NCBI GenBank assembly: GCA_017303795.1
Contig: JAFLBR010000002.1
Location: 1-64,000 of the forward strand
Reading direction: 5' to 3'
Source of the DNA: Cytophagales bacterium
Lineage (GTDB): Bacteria > Bacteroidota > Bacteroidia > Cytophagales > Cyclobacteriaceae
DNA: 64,000 nt
The position numbers and the translations under genes were made by a program. Positions 52,114-60,912 of the stretch are shown piece after piece. Below the pieces are notes generated by a model. That model made no database searches. It saw only the letters and a program-made list of their open reading frames with translations, and was not told where the DNA came from. Position 1 is the stretch's first letter. The number at the start of each line of letters is the position of its first letter.

Positions 52114-54396
52114 TTAAGGTAAAATGTAATAGCCGTAGGTAGGATAGTGATCGGAAATCGTCATGCCTCTCTCCACGGAGTATTTTTGAAGTTTAAATTC
52201 TTTGCTAAAGAATTGATGATCGATTCGCAGTAAATATGGTTTTTGATTTAATGTAAAACCAAAGCCATTTCCACGTTTTTCAAATGCATTGGTTAATTCA
52301 CTTCTCATACTGGTGTAGACGTAGCTGTATGGAGTTTCATTAAAGTCGCCACACACCAGATAAGGATAGGGTGAGGTTTTCATGTGATCTAACAAAAAGT
52401 GTAATTGCCGGCTGCGTTTTATCGAGCCGGACTTAAGTTGGTTGTAGATGTAACTAATTTTTCCAAAAATTCCTGAAGGCCGGGCTTTTAAATTCATAGA
52501 CGATAAGTGAACATTGTAAACTCGGATAATAGAACCTTTAATTTTAAGATCGGTAAACATACCTGCGTTAATAGTTCGTTGATCTTGCCATAATATTCCT
52601 GAATTTACAATGGGATACTTAGAAAAAATGGCCATACCCGGTTTGCGATGCAAATCTGTGTACGCTTTAAATAAAAAGCTTTCATAACCCTGCTCTTTAA
52701 GTTGCTCCTCAACATTAAATTCTCTTTGAGCTGTGTTGGTGTTAAATTCCTGAAAACACTTTATCGAGGATGTGTCTGATATTATCCAGTTTATAATGTC
52801 TGTTGAAAACTCGCCTCGTACGTGAGGTTTTCTAAGTAGGTTAGCGTTGTAACTTAAAACCTTAAATGTGCCTGCAGTATTTTTAGGAAGGTTGATTTGA
52901 ACGGATTGCATAAGGCAGGGTATGCCTAATATAGATAGGAATAGCCAGATAAAGACGGTTCGTTTTTTATGGATAAATGCACGAACGAATAAAATGAAAT
53001 TAGCGATAATTAAAATTGGGAAGCTATAACTCAGAAAGGTGGCCGGCCAAAAAATATGTGGTGGAATTTGCAAACTCACGTAACTGAGTAACGTTAATAG
53101 AATAATAGATATGATGAAGACTTTTGAGTAGGTTACTGGTATTGGCAACAATGGAAACTTACAACCTGATTCCAGCGCTTTTAATCGTTGCAACAAAGGC
53201 GGATGTGAGTAATGAAAAAATACATACCACGGGTGAGGGTAAAGATTACTCAGGGTATCAACGGAAAGTTTTTTTAAGGCATTGGCTAATGCAGTTCCAT
53301 CAAATGTTTCGCGGGCATAAGCATCGGCTTCAAATTCATTTTTGCGACTGAGTAAACTCATTAGCAAACCTGTTATACCCGAAATGGGCGAGAAGAGAAT
53401 GCCAAAGGCAATCAGGTTAAGGTGAATAGCTTGTTGCGTGCCGCCTAAAGCCAAGGAAAGATTTTGAGTAAAAATCATTTTGGATAACACAAACAAAATG
53501 AAGAACACCTGAACGATTGATATCAGGTAACTCCAGATAATGTGCTTCTTTTTAAAGTGCCCCACTTCATGCGCCAGCACAGCCACCAGTTCATCAGTAG
53601 TGTGGTTATTGATTAATGTATCGTACAATACAATCTTTTTCTTTTTGCCGATGCCAGAAAAAAATGCGTTGGCTTTAGCCGAACGTTTAGAGCCATCCAT
53701 GACAAAAATATTATCTAGCGGAAAGTTTACTTTTTGTGCGTAGGCTTCTATAGCGGTTTTAAGATCACCATCGGCTAACGGTGTAAGTTTGTTGAACAAA
53801 GGCAGAATAAGGGAAGCATAAAACATGTTCACAAAAAGTATAAACAGGGCTGCAATCAAACCAAACCAGAACCAAAAGCCAGGGCCAATAGTATTAACCA
53901 GGTAAATTAAAAGTGAGAGCAATCCACCGCCAATAATCACGCCAAGTAAATAGCCTTTTAGTTTGTCTGTAATAAAAGTCTTGAGAGTGGTTTTGTTGAA
54001 ACCAAACTTCTCTTCAATTACAAAAGTACTATACCATTGAAACGGAATGGTTAATAAATCGGAAACAACCATGATGGCTCCAAAAAAAGTAAGCGCTAAC
54101 AGAATTTCATTGGTGATAATAGGGCGTAATAATCCATCAAGCCAGCCGAAGCCACCAAAAATCAACATCGCAAGCGAAAGCAAAAAGCTAAAGCCAGATG
54201 TAAGGAATGAAAAGCGTGCCTGGGTTTTCTGGTACGCCAGCGATTTAAGATATTTTTCTTTATTGTAAAATGATTCTATTTCTTCCGGAATATCATTGCG
54301 TTGGGCCTCCAGGTTCAGATAGTCCAGTAGCTGATCAAACAAATAGCTGATTACTACAATGGTAATGATAATCAGTAAAGTGATCTCTGGTCTCAT
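52114..54396 (-). CDS. fusion of Ste24-type M48 metalloprotease and endonuclease/exonuclease/phosphatase (EEP) domain
   Basis: The 760-residue protein contains two proteins that normally stand apart. Residues 1-410 are a CAAX-protease-like M48 enzyme: several membrane helices, zinc motif HEVGH (H276, E277, H280), third ligand Glu354 in NEFEAD, and an end RLKALE. Residues about 420-500 hold three membrane helices and 500-760 an EEP domain (LSYNANLL, GDFNETPYS, final ISDHYP) like those of Bacteroidota EEP membrane proteins. No Met lies at the seam. It overlaps argH by 4 bases. A true fusion is likely, but loss of a stop by sequence error is possible. Confidence 0.88.
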   Translation of the reverse strand: MRPEITLLIIITIVVISYLFDQLLDYLNLEAQRNDIPEEIESFYNKEKYLKSLAYQKTQARFSFLTSGFSFLLSLAMLIFGGFGWLDGLLRPIITNEILLALTFFGAIMVVSDLLTIPFQWYSTFVIEEKFGFNKTTLKTFITDKLKGYLLGVIIGGGLLSLLIYLVNTIGPGFWFWFGLIAALFILFVNMFYASLILPLFNKLTPLADGDLKTAIEAYAQKVNFPLDNIFVMDGSKRSAKANAFFSGIGKKKKIVLYDTLINNHTTDELVAVLAHEVGHFKKKHIIWSYLISIVQVFFILFVLSKMIFTQNLSLALGGTQQAIHLNLIAFGILFSPISGITGLLMSLLSRKNEFEADAYARETFDGTALANALKKLSVDTLSNLYPHPWYVFFHYSHPPLLQRLKALESGCKFPLLPIPVTYSKVFIISIILLTLLSYVSLQIPPHIFWPATFLSYSFPILIIANFILFVRAFIHKKRTVFIWLFLSILGIPCLMQSVQINLPKNTAGTFKVLSYNANLLRKPHVRGEFSTDIINWIISDTSSIKCFQEFNTNTAQREFNVEEQLKEQGYESFLFKAYTDLHRKPGMAIFSKYPIVNSGILWQDQRTINAGMFTDLKIKGSIIRVYNVHLSSMNLKARPSGIFGKISYIYNQLKSGSIKRSRQLHFLLDHMKTSPYPYLVCGDFNETPYSYVYTSMRSELTNAFEKRGNGFGFTLNQKPYLLRIDHQFFSKEFKLQKYSVERGMTISDHYPTYGYYILP

Positions 54397-55724
54397 TTAG
54401 TGAGGGACTCAAGGGCTAGGTGTACTTTATGAAAGTTAAACTCAGCGATAATTTTTTCAAAAGAGTTTTTGATCTGATCATTCATCAGGTTGCCGATGCT
54501 GCCTTCATGCGTGTGGTTAACAGAGATGGAATAACTGAATTTTCCTTGCTCAATGTCAAGACCAATTTTTTTGTATGCATCGCGGAAGGGCATTCCTGCT
54601 AATACCAACTTATTCACCTCTTCAACACTAAACAGATATTTATACTTTTCATCGGCAAGAATGTTATCTTTCACTTCAATGGCTGAAAGCATGAGATGTG
54701 TCATGCGCAAACAGTCTTTTAACGTTTGAATGGCCGGAAAGAGTTTTTCTTTCAGCAATTGTAAATCGCGGTGATAGCCGGAGGGAAGGTTGGCAATCAG
54801 TAATGCAATTTCGTTTGGCAACGCCTGTAGGCTGTTGCACTTGGCGCGAATCAATTCAAATACATCAGGATTTTTTTTGTGCGGCATAATGCTCGATCCG
54901 GTAGTGAGTTCGTCCGGAAAGGAGATGAAACCAAAATTCTGATTGAGAAACAACGTGGCATCCATGGCCAGCTTTCCAAGTGTGGCCGCCACATTGCTCA
55001 TGGCTTGCGCCATAATCTTTTCAGTTTTGCCACGCCCCATCTGAGCATACACTACATTATAATTTAGATCATCAAAACCCAACAGCGATGTAGTAAATGT
55101 GCGGTTAAGTGGAAACGATGAACCATAACCCGCGGCAGAGCCCAAGGGATTTTTATTGGCAATCTGATAAGCAGCCTGAAGCGTAATCAAATCATCGGTT
55201 AAGCTTTCTGCGTAAGCACCAAACCACAATCCAAATGAAGAAGGCATGGCAACTTGTAAGTGTGTATAGCCAGGTAGCAGTTTGTCTTTGTGTTTTTCGC
55301 TTTGCGCGATTAACAATTCAAAAACCTGTTGAGTGGCTTGTGTAATTTGTTCAATCTCATAGCGCAGGTATAACTTCACGTCAACCAACACCTGATCGTT
55401 ACGTGAACGACCGCTGTGAATTTTTTTTCCTACATCGCCTAATTTTCGCGTAAGCAAAAGCTCTACCTGCGAATGAATGTCTTCCACTCCGGCTTCAATT
55501 TCAAATTTGCCAGCCTGAATTTCTTTATAGATCGATTTTAATTCCTTTGAGAGTGTATCCAGTTCGGGCTTGGTAAGCAAGCCGATTGTTTGCAACATGG
55601 TGATGTGTGCCAGCGATCCCAACACATCAAAAGGCGCAAGGTGTAAATCAAGAATATTATCTAACCCGGTTGTAAAATCGGTAACGGTTTTAAGCGATTC
55701 TTTGTCTTTACTCCAGAGTTTCAT
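54393..55724 (-). CDS. argH: argininosuccinate lyase
   Basis: The 443-residue enzyme cleaves argininosuccinate to arginine and fumarate, the last step of arginine synthesis. It has the fumarase/lyase signature GSSIMPHKKNPD and the HSGRSRNDQV segment with the usual TRK before. Length is slightly short of the common 460. It lies after argE, separated by a spacer with a long inverted repeat, and overlaps the M48-EEP gene by 4 bases. Confidence 0.96.
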   Translation of the reverse strand: MKLWSKDKESLKTVTDFTTGLDNILDLHLAPFDVLGSLAHITMLQTIGLLTKPELDTLSKELKSIYKEIQAGKFEIEAGVEDIHSQVELLLTRKLGDVGKKIHSGRSRNDQVLVDVKLYLRYEIEQITQATQQVFELLIAQSEKHKDKLLPGYTHLQVAMPSSFGLWFGAYAESLTDDLITLQAAYQIANKNPLGSAAGYGSSFPLNRTFTTSLLGFDDLNYNVVYAQMGRGKTEKIMAQAMSNVAATLGKLAMDATLFLNQNFGFISFPDELTTGSSIMPHKKNPDVFELIRAKCNSLQALPNEIALLIANLPSGYHRDLQLLKEKLFPAIQTLKDCLRMTHLMLSAIEVKDNILADEKYKYLFSVEEVNKLVLAGMPFRDAYKKIGLDIEQGKFSYSISVNHTHEGSIGNLMNDQIKNSFEKIIAEFNFHKVHLALESLTK

Positions 55725-55729
55725 AATTA

Positions 55730-55801
55730 TTTCCGGTTACCTGTTCTTGGTTGCCAGGTCTATTTTACTCAAACATATAACAGGAAACCGGTAACCGGAA
55801 A
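55730..55801. repeat. inverted repeat between argE and argH
   Basis: TTTCCGGTTACC and GGTAACCGGAAA are perfect 12-bp arms, with CCTGTT and AACAGG continuing inside, around a loop of about 40 bases. It fills most of the argE-argH gap and could attenuate or stabilise the transcript. Confidence 0.65.
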
Positions 55802-55808
55802 CTTGTTA

Positions 55809-56867
55809 CTAAAGAATTTGCTCTAAAAGCTGAATATAACTTTCAATTCCGGCTTCAATCTCATGCACATAGATAAATTCATCGGCACTGTGCGAGCGAG
55901 CAGAATCACCCGGTCCCATTTTAATAGAAGGTACAGGAATCAAAGCCTGATCGGAAGTAGTGGGTGAACCATATAATTTTTTGCCTAGCGATTTACCAGC
56001 CACAACCAAAGGGTGATCTGGCGCGATGCCTGAAGGCCGAAGTCGCAAGGAACGAGGCGTTACTTCGCATGAAACATTTTGTTTAACTGTCTCCAGAATT
56101 TCTTCCAGTGAATAAACATCAGTAGCACGCACATCAACGGTAAACTTACATTCGGATGGAACCTGATTATGTGCCTGCCCTGCATGTATAACGGTTACCG
56201 ACATTTTTACTTTGCCCAAAGTTTCTGAAACTTTTGGGAATGAATAATTCCGAAACCACTCAATGTCTTTCAATGCTTCATAGATGGCATTAACTCCTTC
56301 TTCGCGGGCTGCGTGTCCGGCTTTGCCTTGCGCTACACAATCCAACACCATTAATCCTTTTTCGGCAATCGCTATATCAGTAAGTGTAGGCTCGCCTACA
56401 ATGGCACAATCAATTTTTGGTAACTCGTTCCAGATTAATTCTATTCCGCCCGTACCGGAAATTTCTTCTTCGGCTGTAGCAGCCAAAACCAAATTGTATT
56501 TCAAGTTTGGTTGATTGCTGAAGTAAAAGAAAGTCATGATAAGCGATACCAGTGGACCACCTGCATCATTACTTCCCAAACCATAAAGTTTGTCATCTAC
56601 GATATGCGGAGCAAAAGGATCGCGTGTGTACGCAGGGTTCGGTTTTACCGTATCGTGATGTGAGTTGAGTAAAATAGTAGGCTTACTGGCGTCAAAATGT
56701 TCGTTAATGGCCCACACATTGTTGCCTTTACGATGCGCCTGTATGCCATGATGTTGAAAGAAACCCATCAGCAAACCAGCAGTCTTGTCTTCTTCTTTAC
56801 TGAAAGAAGGTGTCGCCACTAATTGTTGCAACAAATCAATCCCGATAAAGGTAAGGTGTTCTCTCAT
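55809..56867 (-). CDS. argE: M20-family deacylase of arginine synthesis (acyl-ornithine/acyl-citrulline deacylase)
   Basis: The 352-residue M20 metallopeptidase has the zinc motifs in order: NSHHDTVKP, GLGSNDAGGP, TAEEEISGTGG and later DSARSHSADE. Because the cluster makes acylated citrulline through argF', the natural substrate should be N-acetyl- or N-succinylcitrulline rather than acyl-ornithine. It overlaps argB by 4 bases. The general class is certain; the acyl group is inferred. Confidence 0.9.
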   Translation of the reverse strand: MREHLTFIGIDLLQQLVATPSFSKEEDKTAGLLMGFFQHHGIQAHRKGNNVWAINEHFDASKPTILLNSHHDTVKPNPAYTRDPFAPHIVDDKLYGLGSNDAGGPLVSLIMTFFYFSNQPNLKYNLVLAATAEEEISGTGGIELIWNELPKIDCAIVGEPTLTDIAIAEKGLMVLDCVAQGKAGHAAREEGVNAIYEALKDIEWFRNYSFPKVSETLGKVKMSVTVIHAGQAHNQVPSECKFTVDVRATDVYSLEEILETVKQNVSCEVTPRSLRLRPSGIAPDHPLVVAGKSLGKKLYGSPTTSDQALIPVPSIKMGPGDSARSHSADEFIYVHEIEAGIESYIQLLEQIL

Positions 56868-57655
56868 GCTTGTGTAATGAGTGTTCCTTTTGTATCATAA
56901 CCGGTATTGGCAAGCAGGTGGATATGTTCACCAATCAATACTTCTTTTACACCCGATTGAATTGCGCTGAACGCATTTTCTAACTTTGGAAGGATGCCAT
57001 CGTGGAAAGAACCTTTTTGCAATAGTTCTTTATATAAAGTGTGATTCAGGTTTCGGATTACAGAGTCTTCTTTATTTACATCTAACAGAACGCCTTGCTT
57101 TTCAAAACAGAAAATCAATCGCACATCAAAATGTTTACTTAACGAAACAGCCAACACCGAAGCAATCGTATCAGCATTGGTATTCAACATTACGCCATTT
57201 TCGTGTGTAAGGGGCGCAAATACCGGAATTACATTTTGCTTTAATAAAAAATACAACAAGGTGCTGTTCACGCTATCGGGTGTTATGTCACCTACAAAGC
57301 CATAGTCAACTTCACCCACAGGGCGTTTTTTTGCTTTGATGAGATTACCGTCAGCACCGGTAATACCCATTGCATTGCAATGATGGTTTTGTAAAGCGGC
57401 AACGATTTGTTTGTTCACCAACCCCGCATACACCATCGTTACCAGATCAAGTGTTGGTGCATCGGTAATTCTGCGACCTTTAATATAATGCGATTGAATA
57501 CCGAGCTGCTCACCAAGTTTGGTTGCAATCTTTCCGCCACCATGTATTAAGATTTTTGGTGCCTGAATAGCGGCAAAATCTTTGAGGAAGCTTTTTAGTG
57601 CATTCTCGTTGTCTAATACATTACCACCAATCTTAATTATATAGAGTTTGTTCAT
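56864..57655 (-). CDS. argB: acyl-glutamate kinase
   Basis: The 263-residue amino-acid kinase phosphorylates N-acetyl- or N-succinylglutamate. It has the IKIGGNVLDN start, IHGGGKIATKLGEQLG and the NTNADTIASVLAVSLS segment. Bacteroidota ArgB may use the succinylated substrate when paired with a succinylornithine carbamoyltransferase. It follows argF' by 16 bases and overlaps argE by 4. Confidence 0.93.
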   Translation of the reverse strand: MNKLYIIKIGGNVLDNENALKSFLKDFAAIQAPKILIHGGGKIATKLGEQLGIQSHYIKGRRITDAPTLDLVTMVYAGLVNKQIVAALQNHHCNAMGITGADGNLIKAKKRPVGEVDYGFVGDITPDSVNSTLLYFLLKQNVIPVFAPLTHENGVMLNTNADTIASVLAVSLSKHFDVRLIFCFEKQGVLLDVNKEDSVIRNLNHTLYKELLQKGSFHDGILPKLENAFSAIQSGVKEVLIGEHIHLLANTGYDTKGTLITQA

Positions 57656-57671
57656 ATCGATTGCATAGTGC

Positions 57672-58658
57672 TTACTGCCTACTTTTCAAAAGTTCCGCTA
57701 ACACCGCTTGAGCAGCCCACACGCGGTTACCTGCTTGCTGCGTAACAATACTATTCGGGCCATCCAGAATTTCATCGCTCAGTTCTACATTTCTACGCAC
57801 TGGTAAACAATGCATAATCTTAGCATTGTTTGTGGTAGCAAGTTTTTCATTGGTCAACATCCACTCGGGGTCGTTGCAATAAATTTTACCATAATCTTTA
57901 TAGGTGCTCCAATTTTTAATATACACAAAGTCTGCATCTTTTAATGCAGCGTCTTGATCGTGTGTAATAGTTGCGCCTTTGGTAAACTTCTCATCCAACT
58001 CATAATCTTCCGGATGTGTGATTACAAAATCGGCCTGCCCCCATGCGTTAATCCATTGCGCAAAACTATTTGCTACGCATTGGGGCAATGCTTTTACATG
58101 GGGTGCCCACGTGAGTACAATTTTTGGTTTTATCGCCTCACCCCCGACCCCTCTCCGGAGGAGAGGGGAGTTCCAAGTTTCTGTTATGGTGATTAAGTCG
58201 GTTAAGCTTTGCAGCGGATGCAACGTAGCGCTCTCCAGACTCAATACCGGAACTCCGGCATATTTAATAAATTGGTTAATGTATAATTCGCTGTAATCGT
58301 CTTCTTTATTTTTTAACGATGGGAATGTACGTACCCCCAGAATGTCGAAGTACTTACCTAACACGGGCGCAGCTTCTTTTACGTGCTCTACGGTGGTGCC
58401 ACTCATAATGGCTTCGTCTTCAAACTCTAACGTCCAACCATCTTGCCCCACATTAAATACAATAGGATCCATGCCTAAATTTTTAGCCGCAATCTGTGTG
58501 CTGATGCGGGTGCGCATGCTGGGATTAAGAAATAACATACCCAAACGCTTTCGGTCGCCAAGCTTTACGTCTTTAAACGGATCGGCTTTATACGCAAGCG
58601 CGCTGTTAACCAACTGCGTTAGATTTTCAACTTCGTGTACAGATAAAAAATTTCTCAT
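57672..58658 (-). CDS. argF': N-acyl(probably succinyl)ornithine carbamoyltransferase
   Basis: The 328-residue enzyme carbamoylates an N-acylated ornithine instead of ornithine. Carbamoyl-phosphate motif SMRTRIST (47-54), the acyl-enzyme loop GQDGWTLEFE (71-80), HPLQSLTD and HCLPVRRNVE are present. At residue 90, where N-acetyl enzymes have Glu and the Bacteroides N-succinyl enzyme has Pro, this protein has Val, a change known in mutants to favour N-succinylornithine. About 12 residues (163-175, SPLLRRGVGGEA) are encoded by a palindromic repeat lying in frame. It overlaps argD by 4 bases. Chain length is otherwise usual. Confidence 0.92.
   Translation of the reverse strand: MRNFLSVHEVENLTQLVNSALAYKADPFKDVKLGDRKRLGMLFLNPSMRTRISTQIAAKNLGMDPIVFNVGQDGWTLEFEDEAIMSGTTVEHVKEAAPVLGKYFDILGVRTFPSLKNKEDDYSELYINQFIKYAGVPVLSLESATLHPLQSLTDLITITETWNSPLLRRGVGGEAIKPKIVLTWAPHVKALPQCVANSFAQWINAWGQADFVITHPEDYELDEKFTKGATITHDQDAALKDADFVYIKNWSTYKDYGKIYCNDPEWMLTNEKLATTNNAKIMHCLPVRRNVELSDEILDGPNSIVTQQAGNRVWAAQAVLAELLKSRQ
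58136..58170. repeat. palindromic repeat inserted in frame within argF'
   Basis: On the minus strand CCCCTCTCC, TCCGG, AGAGGGG, then TCGGGGGTGAGG. A sister copy lies between argG and the GNAT gene (62133-62169). It adds 12 codons to argF' without breaking the frame, at a loop between strand-rich parts. Confidence 0.75.
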
Positions 58659-59791
58659 AGAACAACAGCCTGTTTTAGTTCTGTGGCTAATGCCTCCAAT
58701 AATAAGTCGGCTTCTGTTTTGGTGATGGCCAACGAAGGCAACAAACGCACGGTGTTAGGCTTTGCCTCACCTGTAAAAATATGATGTTTAAACAGTAAGT
58801 CCTTGCGAAGTGCAGCTAATGATTCGGGAAGATCAAACCCAATCATCAAGCCTTGTCCACGAACTTCCAATATAGAAGGGTAGGAGTTAAGCTGTTCCAT
58901 CCAATAGTTACCAATGGTAGCAGCATTCGTCATCAGGTTTTCTTTTTCAATTACTTCCAACACCGCTAAGCCCGCTGCGCAAGCGAGGTAGTTACCACCA
59001 AAGGTAGTACCAAGCATACCGCTCCACGGTTTAATATCCGGGTGAATTAAAACACCACCAATCGGAAAACCATTACCCATACCTTTGGCAAGTGTAACCA
59101 GATCAGCTTCGATACCTGCCCGCTGATGAGCAAAGAATTTACCGCTGCGTCCATAGCCGGATTGTACTTCATCCAGAATTAATAACGCTCCGGCTTGTTT
59201 TGTTTTTTGTGCGATGTGTTTGAAGAATGCTGTTGAAGGAACCTGAATCCCACCTACACCCTGAATGCCTTCAATGATTACTGCAGCAATTGTATTGTCG
59301 ATTGCCTGATCAAAAGCAGCAGTATCATTCAATGGTAGAAATATTATTTCATGGCCAGCATTGAAGGGTGCAACGATTTTAGGATTATCAGTGGCAGCAA
59401 CTGCGCCAGACGTGCGCCCGTGAAATGCTTTTTTGAATGCGATGATTTTTTTGCGACCGGTAACAAACGAGGCAAGCTTCAACGCATTTTCATTTGCTTC
59501 GGCACCACTGTTACATAAAAACAACTGGTGATTATTATAACCAGAAAGTTGACCGAGTTTTTCAGCCAGTTTTTCCTGCATGGAATTTTTAACACTGTTG
59601 GAATAAAAACTGATTTTATCGAGTTGGTTTTTCAGTGCATCAACAAAATGTGGATGGTTATGCCCAATGGAGATTACGGCATGACCGCCATACAGATCTA
59701 AATATTTTTTTCCTTCACTATCCCACAACCACGAGCCGGTAGCTTTTACGGGCTCGATTGGAAAGAGGGGGTATACATCGAATAGTTTCAT
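58655..59791 (-). CDS. argD: acyl-ornithine aminotransferase
   Basis: The 378-residue class-III aminotransferase uses pyridoxal phosphate to convert acyl-glutamate semialdehyde to acyl-ornithine. Visible are YLDLYGGHAVISIGHNHPH, CNSGAEANENALKLA, ILDEVQSGYGR and the PLP-lysine segment LAKGMGNGFP. It overlaps argF' by 4 bases and follows argC by 80 bases containing a long inverted repeat. Confidence 0.95.
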   Translation of the reverse strand: MKLFDVYPLFPIEPVKATGSWLWDSEGKKYLDLYGGHAVISIGHNHPHFVDALKNQLDKISFYSNSVKNSMQEKLAEKLGQLSGYNNHQLFLCNSGAEANENALKLASFVTGRKKIIAFKKAFHGRTSGAVAATDNPKIVAPFNAGHEIIFLPLNDTAAFDQAIDNTIAAVIIEGIQGVGGIQVPSTAFFKHIAQKTKQAGALLILDEVQSGYGRSGKFFAHQRAGIEADLVTLAKGMGNGFPIGGVLIHPDIKPWSGMLGTTFGGNYLACAAGLAVLEVIEKENLMTNAATIGNYWMEQLNSYPSILEVRGQGLMIGFDLPESLAALRKDLLFKHHIFTGEAKPNTVRLLPSLAITKTEADLLLEALATELKQAVVL

Positions 59792-59804
59792 GGTCTATAT
59801 TTCT

Positions 59805-59867
59805 TAACCACAGAGGACATGGAGATTTCACAGAGCCTCTGTGCTTACTCTGTGTTCTCTGTGGTTA
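59805..59867. repeat. inverted repeat between argC and argD
   Basis: TAACCACAGAGGACA pairs with TGTTCTCTGTGGTTA (one G-T wobble), and an inner CACAGAG-CC-CTCTGTG forms a second hairpin. CCACAGAG-type palindromes are common REP-like sequences. It occupies nearly all of the gap. Confidence 0.7.
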
Positions 59868-59871
59868 TTTT

Positions 59872-60849
59872 TTAAAAAACATTTCCTTTTAACCTCAATC
59901 CTTCAGTTTCTTCAAAGCCAAACATTAAATTCATATTTTGAACAGCTTGTCCGCTTGCACCTTTCAGTAAATTATCAGTGACGGAATGAATGGCGAGTTT
60001 GCTGCCCACTTTCTCCAGATTGATCAGGCACTTGTTGGTATTAACCACTTGTTTCAGATCAATAGTATCTTTGCTTACATGTGTGAATGGATGTGCTGCA
60101 TAGAAACCTTCATACAGTTTATATAACTCATCCAGCGAAAGCGCAGTGGTTACAACTGAGGTAACAAAAATGCCACGTGTAAAATCACCTCTCCAAGGAA
60201 CAAAATTCACTTCGCCACCAAATGTGGGTTGCAATTTTTTCAGAGTCTGGTTAATCTCACCTAAATGCTGATGAGTTAAAGTTTTATAGGCAGAAATATT
60301 ATTGGCGCGCCACGTAAAGTGTGTAGTGTCTTGCAGTTTTTGTCCAGCCCCGGTTGAACCTGTTATGCCGGTGGTGTGCACTTCGTTCAACAATCCAGCC
60401 TTCGCTAATGGAAGTAATCCCAACTGAATTGTTGTAGCAAAGCAACCGGGATTAGCAATATTGTTTGCTTGCTTGATTTTGTCGCGCTGAAATTCCGGTA
60501 ATCCATAGATAAATTCACGATCGCCCGCTTTATCACCTAAGCGAAAGTCGTTACCTAAATCAATAATACGGGTTGAGGCCGGAAAGTTTTGTTCGCTTAA
60601 TAACTTTTTACTTTCGCCATGGCTTAAGCAAAGAAAGAGTACATCAACGGCATGGTTGAAATCGGCAGCGTAAATCAAATCTGTTTCACCAATCAAATCG
60701 TGGTGTGTAGTAGTTACCAGCTTGCCTGCCTGGCTGCGACTTTGTACGAATGCAACTTCTACCTTTGGATGATTTAACAACAACCGAAGTGTTTCGCCAC
60801 CGGTATAACCCGCTCCACCTATAATGCCTGCTTTAATTTTTTTGTCCAT
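59872..60849 (-). CDS. argC: N-acyl-gamma-glutamyl-phosphate reductase
   Basis: The 325-residue enzyme reduces acyl-glutamyl phosphate with NADPH. It has the nucleotide loop IIGGAGYTGGE (9-19) and the catalytic Cys136 in NPGCFATT, with His at GEVNFVPWRGDFTRGI further on. It follows argG by 63 bases with an inverted repeat between. Confidence 0.95.
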   Translation of the reverse strand: MDKKIKAGIIGGAGYTGGETLRLLLNHPKVEVAFVQSRSQAGKLVTTTHHDLIGETDLIYAADFNHAVDVLFLCLSHGESKKLLSEQNFPASTRIIDLGNDFRLGDKAGDREFIYGLPEFQRDKIKQANNIANPGCFATTIQLGLLPLAKAGLLNEVHTTGITGSTGAGQKLQDTTHFTWRANNISAYKTLTHQHLGEINQTLKKLQPTFGGEVNFVPWRGDFTRGIFVTSVVTTALSLDELYKLYEGFYAAHPFTHVSKDTIDLKQVVNTNKCLINLEKVGSKLAIHSVTDNLLKGASGQAVQNMNLMFGFEETEGLRLKGNVF

Positions 60850-60869
60850 TGATTTAGTGCCTAAAATAG

Positions 60870-60908
60870 TATTCGGTAATAAGTGGTCAGTTACTGCTTT
60901 ACCGAATA
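60870..60908. repeat. inverted repeat between argG and argC
   Basis: TATTCGGTAA and TTACCGAATA are perfect 10-bp arms around 19 bases. It lies in the 63-base gap, so it may be an mRNA processing or attenuation hairpin or a small repeat. Confidence 0.6.
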
Positions 60909-60912
60909 GCTA

